A DNA stretch of 33,755 bases from the IMG/VR virus record IMGVR_UViG_3300036770_001242, positions 1-33,755 of that record, one strand, 5' to 3'. The notes beneath the pieces are model-generated. The model saw nothing but the letters and a program-made list of their open reading frames with translations, did not search any database and had not been told where the DNA came from. The position numbers and the translations under genes were made by a program. Positions 19,461 through 27,700 of the stretch are shown one piece after another (the first letter of the stretch is position 1; the number at the start of each line of letters is the position of its first letter). The stretch comes from a virus.

Positions 19461-19528
19461 CCTCTTGCGGGCTACGCGACGTAATATAATATATATAAAT
19501 AATTATATATAACTCAGGTGCCCATATT

Positions 19529-19557
19529 CTGACCGTTTACAAAGGGGCGTTTATAGT
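19529..19557 (+). promoter_or_regulatory. Candidate promoter of the head operon
   Basis: CTGACC (19529-19534) and TATAGT (19552-19557) are separated by exactly 17 bases and lie 22 bases before the terminase ATG. Each box departs modestly from the sigma70 consensus, so it may need an activator or the phage sigma-like factor. The terminase ribosome site is the G-run GGGGGT. Confidence 0.5.
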
Positions 19558-19578
19558 AGTTTTTAACGGGGGTATCTG

Positions 19579-21444
19579 ATGGGACGAAAAGCAGGAAAAG
19601 TCGACATACCAAAGCACGAAGCCCAGGAGCGGGTGCTTCAGCAACTGAGCCAAGGGTCGACGATTAAGGCGGCGATGGAGTCGGTTAACCGCAATGAGGT
19701 GACCTTCCGCCAGTGGGTAATGGCTAACCCTGACTTTAAGGAGAGAGCCGATAAGGCTCGCCTAGAGGGCAAAGGGGTCAAGGCTGACCTAAAGAACCTA
19801 AAAGAGATTTCCTTTGAAGAATTCTCTGAACAGTTCTTAGATACGAAGATTTTTCCTCACCAGAAGACCTGGATAGATTTACTTGAGGGACGGGAACCCA
19901 GTTGGGTCCACCCGTCTATGATTTTTGAACAAGGGGCTCATAACCGAGTTCTGATTAACGTACCCCCTGAACACGCCAAGAGCACGGTACTGACGATTAA
20001 CTACGTCACCTACCGAATTGCCACAAACCCTAACATCAGAATCATCCTGGTCTCCAAGACCCAGGGTATGGCACGTAAGTTCCTTTCAGCGATTAAGACC
20101 AGATTAAGCCACCCGTCCTGGATTAAACTCCAGATGGCTTTTGGTCCTAACGGCGGATATAAGGCGGACTCGCCTACGTGGTCCGCCGATATGATTTATC
20201 TAGGTACAGGTCGAGACTCTGGAGAAAAAGACCCTACGGTTCAAGCCCTAGGCTTTGGTTCTCAGATTTACGGTGCTCGTGCTGACCTGATTATCCTAGA
20301 CGATGTCGTGATGAACTCCAATGCCCACGAGTGGGAGAAGCAAATTGAGTGGCTTCAGAAAGAAGTTATCACGCGTTTGGGACGGCACGGGAAACTACTT
20401 ATCGTAGGTACCCGTGTTGCTCCCGTCGATTTATACAAGCAGATACGGGACGGCTCTAACTGGACTGGTGGTAAATCGCCATTCACTTATATGGCTATGC
20501 CAGCGGTCCTCGAGTTTGATGAGAAGCCTGCAAACTGGAAAACGTTGTGGGCAAAGACAGACCGCCTTGAGGGCGAGAATGATGAACCAGATGCTGACGG
20601 ACTTTATCCGAAATGGGATGGACCCGCGCTCTTTACTCGGCGTAGTGAAGTCGCTCCGAGCGTCTGGGCTATGGTCTACCAACAAGAAGACGTCATCGAA
20701 GACGCTATATTCGCGCCAGCAGCAGTTGCAGGATGTGTCAACGGTATGCGAAAGCGCGGACCGCTTAAACCTGGTACTCCAGGTCACCCAAAACAAATCG
20801 AGGGCTATACCGTTATAGGACTTGACCCAGCGATGACAGGAAATACCGCTGCGGTAGTTGCGACCTACAACAAGGTCGATTCGATGATTTATATTTTAGA
20901 TTGCGTCAATATGACCGACCCGACGCCTATGAAGATTAGACACCTGATTGAAGATTGGGTAGAACGCTACAGACCACAGGAACTACGAATTGAAATCAAT
21001 GCACACCAAAAAGCGTATGCGCTCGACGACGACCTGCGAAACTGGTTGTCGATGCACGGGTGCCAACTCAATTCTCACTTCACTGGTAAAAACAAGTGGG
21101 ATACTGGCTTTGGTGTGGCTTCTATGTCAACTCTTTTTGGCACTCTTAGAGATGGAAGATTCCAGGATAACAATTTAATAGAACTACCAAGCAATGAAGG
21201 TAGCGAAGGTCTTAAGGCGCTAGTCCAGCAGTTGATTACCTGGAAGCCTGAGACTAGAAATGCTACCGACTGCGTGATGGCTCTTTGGTTTGCCGTGATT
21301 CGCTTACGCGAAATGATGCAGACTGGAACCCAGCAACAGCGTTGGGTACAGAACCGATGGGCAACTAGAGCACAGACTCAGCGCAGAATGTCAGTGAATT
21401 TAGATGAAGCCATTGCCGAACAATGGCAAGAGATATACGGATAG
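19579..21444 (+). CDS. terL: Terminase large subunit with N-terminal helix-turn-helix
   Basis: 621 residues. The first ~65 residues (QGSTIKAAMESVNRNEVTFRQWVMANPDFKE) form a helix-turn-helix like that of small terminase subunits. The ATPase follows: Walker A-like PPEHAKST (129-136, Lys134) and Walker B LIILDD (Asp241, Asp242), with a coupling motif LLIVGTRV. The nuclease domain has VIGLDPAMTGN, LRIEINAHQKAY and the final DCVMALWFAV acidic residue. It translocates and cuts DNA at the portal. No separate small subunit is seen upstream, so the N-terminal domain may supply DNA recognition. The portal gene follows after six bases. Confidence 0.9.
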   Translation: MGRKAGKVDIPKHEAQERVLQQLSQGSTIKAAMESVNRNEVTFRQWVMANPDFKERADKARLEGKGVKADLKNLKEISFEEFSEQFLDTKIFPHQKTWIDLLEGREPSWVHPSMIFEQGAHNRVLINVPPEHAKSTVLTINYVTYRIATNPNIRIILVSKTQGMARKFLSAIKTRLSHPSWIKLQMAFGPNGGYKADSPTWSADMIYLGTGRDSGEKDPTVQALGFGSQIYGARADLIILDDVVMNSNAHEWEKQIEWLQKEVITRLGRHGKLLIVGTRVAPVDLYKQIRDGSNWTGGKSPFTYMAMPAVLEFDEKPANWKTLWAKTDRLEGENDEPDADGLYPKWDGPALFTRRSEVAPSVWAMVYQQEDVIEDAIFAPAAVAGCVNGMRKRGPLKPGTPGHPKQIEGYTVIGLDPAMTGNTAAVVATYNKVDSMIYILDCVNMTDPTPMKIRHLIEDWVERYRPQELRIEINAHQKAYALDDDLRNWLSMHGCQLNSHFTGKNKWDTGFGVASMSTLFGTLRDGRFQDNNLIELPSNEGSEGLKALVQQLITWKPETRNATDCVMALWFAVIRLREMMQTGTQQQRWVQNRWATRAQTQRRMSVNLDEAIAEQWQEIYG

Positions 21445-21450
21445 GAAACT

Positions 21451-23238
21451 ATGGCACTAACAGTTGAGCAAGTTGCTGCGCGAGTTGAATCTCTGCGCTA
21501 CCGCGCTGCAGAACGCGACGCTCGCAATCTTGACGTACTTGCTGTACGTAAGGGGCAGATTGCCACAGTCTATCCTGACTTCTTTCCAGATGGGGTAGAC
21601 GCGAATGTCGTTGCAAATTTTGTGGATGTTGTTGCACGAGACCTCTCAGAGGTTATGGCGCCACTACCAGCGGTTAACTGTAACGCGGCGAATTCGGTTT
21701 CTGACCGTGCTCGCAAGTTTGCTGATACGCGTACTCGCATTGCCTCTAACTATTTTGCTCATTCAGATTTATCTGTACAAATGTATCAAGGGGCGGACTG
21801 GTATATCACATATGGATTCCTCCCGTTCATAATTGAACTGGATGAAGAAGCAAAACTGCCGCGTATCCGCCTAGAAAACCCAATAGGTGCTTACCCTGAC
21901 TTTGACCGCTATGGTCGGTGCGTTGCTTTTGCGAAACGCTACTCAATGACACTAGGCGAATTGGTTTCACAATTTCCTGAGTTTGAGTATGAGTTGCTCG
22001 GCAAACTTCGCTATGAGCAAGACTTAAACACTCAGGTTGAGATGATTCGCTATTACGACAAAGACCAGTCGATGGTTTACTTGCCGACAAAGAGCAACCT
22101 AGTTCTTTCTAAGGCTAAGAATCCATTAGGCAAGATGATGATTGTCGTAGCCCGCAAGCCATCTGTTGATGGTGAAATGCGTGGTCAATTTGATGACATC
22201 ATCGGTATCCAGTTGCTACGCAACCGCTTTGCGTTGCTTGCAATGGAAGCAGCAGAGAAGTCTGTTCAGGCTCCTATTGTTCTGCCTTCCGACGTACAAG
22301 AACTTATGCTTGGTGGAGATGCGGTTATCCGTACTAACTCACCAGCGGGCGTTCGTCGTGTAGAACTCACATTGCCACAAGGTGCATTTACCGAGCAGAC
22401 ATTGCTCAATCAAGAAATGCGTGTAGGCGCTCGTTATCCTGAAGGACGTACTGGAAACATCGATGCTTCTATTGTCACGGGACAAGGCGTACAGGCTCTT
22501 ATGGGTGCATTCGATACCCAAGTCAAGAGCGCTCAAGCAATATTTGCTAGCGCATTGCGCGATGTAATTCAGGTTTGTTTTGAAGTAGATGAAAAGATTT
22601 TCCCTGAGCAAAAGACCATTCGTGGTGTTGATGCTGGTAGCCCATATGAAATAACATATAATCCTCGTAAGGATATTAAGGGTGACTACTCAGCAGACGT
22701 CCGCTACGGAATGCTCGCTGGACTAAATCCAGCACAAGGTCTTATCTTTATGCTCCAGGCTCTCGGTGGTGGTTTGATTTCTAAAGACTTGGCTATGCGC
22801 GAACTTCCCTTCACAGTCAACGTCACACAAGAACTTGAAAAGATTGAAGTTGAGAATATGCGTCAGGCTTTGCTTGGCTCACTTACTGCATATACGCAGG
22901 CAATCCCTGCGATGGCAACACAAGGTGGAGACGCATCCGAAGTTGTACGCAAGATTGCTTCAGTCATCAAGGCTCGCCAACAGGGACAGGCGCTCGAAGA
23001 TGCGATTGAGGAAGTATTTGCTCCTCAAGAACAGGTTCCTTCCGCTGGAGTTGCCCCTGAAATGGTTGAGCAACCGTCCCCTGCTCCCTTAGGCGCTCCA
23101 GTGGAAGGCGCTCCTTCACCAGAAATGATGGGAGCACCAGCACCCGCAGCAGGAGCACCAGACATTCTAAGCCTATTATCTTCACTATCAGGTGGAGGAG
23201 AAGCAAGCGCAAGCGTAAGAACTATTCGACGACGATAA
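21451..23238 (+). CDS. Portal protein
   Basis: 595 residues directly after the terminase, the normal portal position. The helical N-terminus (VARDLSEVMAPLPAVNCNAA), the beta-rich middle (FLPFIIELDEEAKLPRIRLENPIGAYPDF) and a long helical barrel region resemble phage portals of actinobacteriophages. The C-terminal ~75 residues are Pro/Ala/Gly-rich (PAPLGAPVEGAPSPEMMGAPAP), ending in a basic RTIRRR tail, probably disordered. It forms the dodecameric gate for DNA entry and exit and nucleates head assembly. Confidence 0.8.
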   Translation: MALTVEQVAARVESLRYRAAERDARNLDVLAVRKGQIATVYPDFFPDGVDANVVANFVDVVARDLSEVMAPLPAVNCNAANSVSDRARKFADTRTRIASNYFAHSDLSVQMYQGADWYITYGFLPFIIELDEEAKLPRIRLENPIGAYPDFDRYGRCVAFAKRYSMTLGELVSQFPEFEYELLGKLRYEQDLNTQVEMIRYYDKDQSMVYLPTKSNLVLSKAKNPLGKMMIVVARKPSVDGEMRGQFDDIIGIQLLRNRFALLAMEAAEKSVQAPIVLPSDVQELMLGGDAVIRTNSPAGVRRVELTLPQGAFTEQTLLNQEMRVGARYPEGRTGNIDASIVTGQGVQALMGAFDTQVKSAQAIFASALRDVIQVCFEVDEKIFPEQKTIRGVDAGSPYEITYNPRKDIKGDYSADVRYGMLAGLNPAQGLIFMLQALGGGLISKDLAMRELPFTVNVTQELEKIEVENMRQALLGSLTAYTQAIPAMATQGGDASEVVRKIASVIKARQQGQALEDAIEEVFAPQEQVPSAGVAPEMVEQPSPAPLGAPVEGAPSPEMMGAPAPAAGAPDILSLLSSLSGGGEASASVRTIRRR

Positions 23239-23252
23239 TCTAGGAGGGGACG

Positions 23253-23789
23253 ATGACGACGATTATTGGAATTGAGTACGACGATAAGAGCGTCCTCGTA
23301 GCCGATAGCCGAGTGATTGATGATTCAGGAAGAATCTATGCTCACAAGGTAATGAAGAAAATTGCATCACGTGGTGCGTTACTAATCGCAGGAGCAGGAG
23401 AAGTTGCACCTTGCGACATAGCCCAGAATATCTGGATGCCACCACAGTTTACTCAGAAAGACAAAAAAGACCCGTATCGCTATATGATTGTTAAGGCGAT
23501 GCCATCACTTCGCAAATGCCTAGTTGAGAATGGCTACAACTTTGACGAAGACAAAAAAGATGGAATGAGATTCCAGTTCTTGATGGCGGTAGGCGGAGAA
23601 CTATTTGATGTAGATGAAGATTTGTCAGTTATGAAAAGTGACGACAACATCTACGCAATAGGTTCAGGTGGAGCATTCGCGCTAGGCGCGTTATATGCAG
23701 GAGCCGAGCCTATGCAGGCGATGGAGATTGCATCTAAGGTTAGCGCTTACTCAGCGCCTCCATTCTATGCAGAAGAACAATCGAAATGA
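23253..23789 (+). CDS. Proteasome/HslV-like Ntn-hydrolase, candidate head maturation protease
   Basis: 178 residues. MTTIIGIEYDDKSVLVADSR is the classic start of proteasome beta subunits and HslV: Thr2 would become the N-terminal nucleophile after Met removal, Asp18 fits Asp17 of HslV, and Lys35 or Lys36 (HKVMKKIAS) the catalytic lysine. LLIAGAGEVAPCDI matches the AGxxGxxAD strand. A later IGSGGAFALGALYAGAEPMQAMEIASKVSAYSAPPF matches the conserved GSGGxxAxGAL helix. Placed between portal and capsid genes, exactly where other phages keep their prohead protease. AGGAGGGG precedes the ATG. Cleaved targets are unknown. Confidence 0.75.
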   Translation: MTTIIGIEYDDKSVLVADSRVIDDSGRIYAHKVMKKIASRGALLIAGAGEVAPCDIAQNIWMPPQFTQKDKKDPYRYMIVKAMPSLRKCLVENGYNFDEDKKDGMRFQFLMAVGGELFDVDEDLSVMKSDDNIYAIGSGGAFALGALYAGAEPMQAMEIASKVSAYSAPPFYAEEQSK

Positions 23790-24013
23790 GCAAGTTCACA
23801 GAAGCCATAGATAATGCTATGCGAATTCTTGCTGAAGAACTAGATGATTCAGAGAGCCAAATCTGTACAGGATGGGTTCTTGTTAGCGAGTGGTCAGATT
23901 ATGAGGGCACTCGATATTTAATGACAGACGTTAGCGATAATATGAATCCTTGGCTTGCCAAAGGAATGCTATTAAGCGCTGAAGAATATTCGTACACACC
24001 AGAGGAGAAGTGA
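23786..24013 (+). CDS. Hypothetical head-region protein (75 aa)
   Basis: 75 acidic residues (FTEAIDNAMRILAEELDDSESQI, GWVLVSEWSDYEGTRYLMTDVSD, NPWLAKGMLLSAEEY). The middle looks like a short beta meander. It overlaps the protease stop as ATGA and the next start as TGATG, so it is co-translated with the head genes. No family recognised; it could be a protease adaptor or head accessory. Confidence 0.6.
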   Translation: MSKFTEAIDNAMRILAEELDDSESQICTGWVLVSEWSDYEGTRYLMTDVSDNMNPWLAKGMLLSAEEYSYTPEEK

Positions 24014-24522
24014 TGGTAAGCGGAGGATTTCGCCCTGAAGCAAGTCAGAACAATCCGTTCTCTGTTTCTGGTAGTGGTGGTAATGGACAGTCAGGAAAGT
24101 TTGTGGCAGAAAAGGTTGCTAAGGCAACACAACTTCGCCCCTCAGGTTTTGCTCAAGGAGAAAATAGGGCTATGGCACAACAGATTTCAGAAGGCGGCAA
24201 CGTGGCTGGCACAGCAAGCGCAGCAAATCCAGCATCTGAGGTACCAGCGCCTTCTATGAACTTTGCTAACTTGATGTCGGCTATCGAGCCACTTGATGCA
24301 GAACCAACAGAATATCTTCCGATTACAGATGGCGTAGAAGGCGTAGGACCTGGACGAGGTGGAGAAGCGCTACCAAGAAGTCTTAACCCTGATATGCGTC
24401 AGATTGAGAATGTAGATTTAATCAAAAAGTATGGACCAGACCTGATGAACGCAGCGCGTATGCCAGGTGCACCTGATTCATACAAGCGAATGATTAACGC
24501 CTTATTCAGAGAGTTAATGTAA
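24013..24522 (+). CDS. Hypothetical Gly/Ser-rich head-region protein (169 aa)
   Basis: Start set at ATG 24013, well spaced from GAGGAG; a GTG one codon earlier is too close to it. The first ~110 residues are Gly/Ser/Ala-rich and likely disordered (FSVSGSGGNGQSGKF, NVAGTASAANPASEV). The end is a compact helical segment (NVDLIKKYGPDLMNAARMPGAPDSYKRMINALFREL). It may be a small head or scaffold accessory protein. Confidence 0.55.
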   Translation: MVSGGFRPEASQNNPFSVSGSGGNGQSGKFVAEKVAKATQLRPSGFAQGENRAMAQQISEGGNVAGTASAANPASEVPAPSMNFANLMSAIEPLDAEPTEYLPITDGVEGVGPGRGGEALPRSLNPDMRQIENVDLIKKYGPDLMNAARMPGAPDSYKRMINALFRELM

Positions 24523-24524
24523 CT

Positions 24525-24728
24525 GTGTGGTTAGAGAATACATTCTTTGACCATCTAGACAAATTCGGTAACTCCCTAGGTTACGATAACTTTGGGATTG
24601 CTTTTATGCTGTCTATGGTTCCTTGGGAAAGTCCAACTGATAGAGATAATTTTATCAGAGAAATTACAGGTCAAGACGTTAAAGGTGGAGAACCTTCTAA
24701 CTTCAATCCAGAGATTTTGGAGTTCTAA
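24525..24728 (+). CDS. Hypothetical head-region protein (67 aa)
   Basis: 67 residues from GTG 24525, two bases after the previous stop. Aromatic and acidic (VWLENTFFDHLDKFGNSLGYDNFGIAFML, WESPTDRDNFIREITG). The next ATG follows directly after its stop. Lack of a strong ribosome site suggests coupling. Function unknown. Confidence 0.5.
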   Translation: MWLENTFFDHLDKFGNSLGYDNFGIAFMLSMVPWESPTDRDNFIREITGQDVKGGEPSNFNPEILEF

Positions 24729-27700
24729 ATGGCATTTTGGGATAACTTCAAGAAGTCTCTTGGCGGTGACCGTGATGCAATGCAGAAGATTGTTGACACT
24801 CTTTCGCCTTGGAATATAGCCAAAAGAAACATTCAAGATAATACAAAGCGTGTACTTGGCGTAGCCAAAAAGGCTGCAGAAGTAGGGCAACCAGTAATTG
24901 AGCCAGTAGGCAAGGTTGCAGGATTTCTTGGTAAAGGCGCAATGGCGCCATTTCAAGCACTGGGCATTATGCCAGGTGCAGGTACTGGCGGTACAGCACT
25001 TCGTGCTGGTGCAAGAATTGGAACAACTCGCGTTGGTCAACAGATTGCACAACAAACTGGTACCGATATAAATGCAATTCTTAAAGACGGTATGGATGAA
25101 TATGCAGCCCAAACTGCTGCAGAGGCTGCGATTCCTTTTGACCCACTATTGCAAGTGGCTGCTGTTGCTGAAGAAAAAGTATTTAGCCCACTTGTAAAGC
25201 GTCCTATCTCAACTGCTGCACTTCTTACTGACCCAGAAAGCCCACTATTCGAGGACGATGCTTACGGCAAAGGCTTTCAACTTAGTGATGTTCAGACAGC
25301 ATATGACCGCTCTAAAGAAGTATCACTTGGTGTAGCCCTTACAAAGTCTTATCTAAATCCTTTCCACGTTACAGGAATATCAGATGCCATCCTTGAAGAT
25401 GGTGGTATTGATATTGACCGAGTCAACCTGTGGGATGACCAAGACATTCAGGCTAACTTTGTAGATAATACAACTGGTCGCTGGATGACTGGATTTACCG
25501 ATGCCCTAGTTGGTAACGTTGCAGTTGTTGGAGCAGTTAATCGCTCAGTATCAGCGCTACGTGCAGCAGCACGAGCAGCAGGCTTCAACAACAGAATCAA
25601 TGTCTATGACGCTGATGCTATCAATAAACTTGAGAAATTAGCAGATGACCACATAAGCGGTCAGACTCAGACTGTATTCGGCTCAGATGTTGTAACTCTT
25701 GCCAATACAAAAGACATAGTTTTAATTAACAGAATCCTAAAGCCACATACAAATAACCCTCGTTTGGCTAGCCTTATCAAGGAAACAGAAGACCCAACGT
25801 TTGTTCGTGACTTGCTTCTTGCAGATAAGGGCTATGCACCTGCTATCAATCGCCTAATGGGCGCAAGAAAAGCAGACGATTTGTGGTATTCATCTAATGC
25901 TGCCGATGAGATTTTCGCTGACTTTGCTAAGACTGGTCAATATCGTTCATATAATGCCCAGGCTAAAGAGCGCTGGAGTCAAGCATTTGATGATGCTATC
26001 GCTAAAAACCCAGAGTCTCAACGCGTCTTTGATGCGTTTATGCGTGACCAATTCGACGCACAGACTGGCAGATTCATACCTGAGCCAAGAGTTCTAGGTA
26101 CAACCTATAAGCCAGTAGAGCCAATCGTAGGACGCGAAGCCCTAATCAAGGGACGTGAGTTTAAGCAACGCTTTGGTGCTGCCACAGAGGTACGCGATTA
26201 CAGCAATATCGGTGGCGTAGTGCAGACAATTATCGGTAGCGGTAAGCGCGGTGGCGCTGCAACTGCCTTGATTCACTTTACTGGTAGCAAATTACCTAGA
26301 GGAATTATTAGCAACTCAGGTCTTCGCCCTGGAGATATGGTCGAAGAACTAAATGCTTGGCTAGACGATATTCCATTATTTGCTCGAGGAACAAACCAAG
26401 TTCGCTTAAACGATGGTACAGTTATGAAGGCTTCTGATTATCGTCGTAACTTAATTGACAAAGCCTTAGTGCTTAAGACGGATGGACAGCGCGAATCATT
26501 CTTCCAGAATATGAACGAAGAAGTCGCTATCGATGTATTTGCAACAATGGGCATAGGTAGGGTACAGGCAAAGCAATTCATCGATAATATCAATGAGAGT
26601 ATTTATAAGTATCACGGCGACCTAAAACGTGACTCATATGCAATGGACCCAAGTGGTGTTCGTGCAGTTATAAGCCCACAGACTCAGCGTCAGTTATCCA
26701 ATGCAACTCCATTGGTGCCACTAGGTAAGATTGTCCGTGAGGCTTTAAGAATAAAAGGTTCATTTAATCCTGTAGATAATGTCTTTACTGACTTAGGCAA
26801 GGGATTGTTTGAGGCAGGAAATAAGTTATTTTCATTTACACAGTTAGTGCGTCCAACATATATTCCAAAGAACTCAATTTTTGAACCTTTGCTTTCGGCG
26901 GTTCAGTCGCAGGGTTCACAGTTTTTATTTGATAGTGCTGAAACGTTTGCAAAGAATGCAATGTTCAACAACCGTAATCGCTTTAATCAGTTGGTTAATA
27001 AGGCTAACATTAAGAGCAGCGCAAGACGCAAAGCCCTCAAAGAAGAATACGCACAGTATACCGAGCAGTATGATAGGGCTGTTGACCTAGTTGATAACTC
27101 TGTAGCCGAATGGGTAGAGTTCTTTATCAACCCTGCTGCTCGCTCACCAGTAACCAGGGCTGAGTTTGCTGACATTGTTAAGGATGACCTACGGGCAGCA
27201 GAGCGTCTTATCAATAATCTTGAAGGAAAGATGCGCGTTCGCGCTAGAGAGTTTGGTCTTCAGAGAGAAGAAGTTCCAACCCTATACGGTCTTGTCCGTC
27301 GTGTTCAGTATCTTAAGACACTAAAAGACCCAAAGATTGCAGGCGATATTCGCGCTGCTGAGTTGGCTATCACAAAGGCTTCAGGTGATATCAATACACT
27401 AGCACCTGATTTGAACACCTTAAATGCCACAATCAAGAAGGCTTACGACGATATTGACAAACTACTTGTTGATATGGGTCCAAGCCGTAAGAAGTTAGCA
27501 GATGAATTCTCGGTTGTAGATAACGCCAGAATCCGTCGTCGCGGACGTCAAGAGCCAGATGGCTATGTGATGAGCAATGGTGAGACTGTAAAGATTCCTC
27601 GCCTTGAAAACGAGAATAGTCTAGGTACTTCCTATAAGGCTGAAATCTCTAACCGTCACACAAGAGAAATGGAACTCCTTGGCGATAAGACATTCGCTAA

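Larger units (their letters stand above)
18920..19578. other. Non-coding divergent control region
   Basis: About 660 bases with no convincing gene between the leftward early operon and the rightward head operon. It holds AACCGCC/GGCGGTT (19231-19247), GCCC-AAA-GGGC (19350-19360), AAAACC-GTTC-GGTTTT (19382-19397), a perfect 10-bp inverted repeat (19423-19446), the hairpin CGGAGC-GTC-GCTCCG (19446-19460), long TATATAAT runs, one CTTAAG at 19179 and the head-gene promoter near its right end. A leftward promoter must lie here but I could not fix one. Confidence 0.6.
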
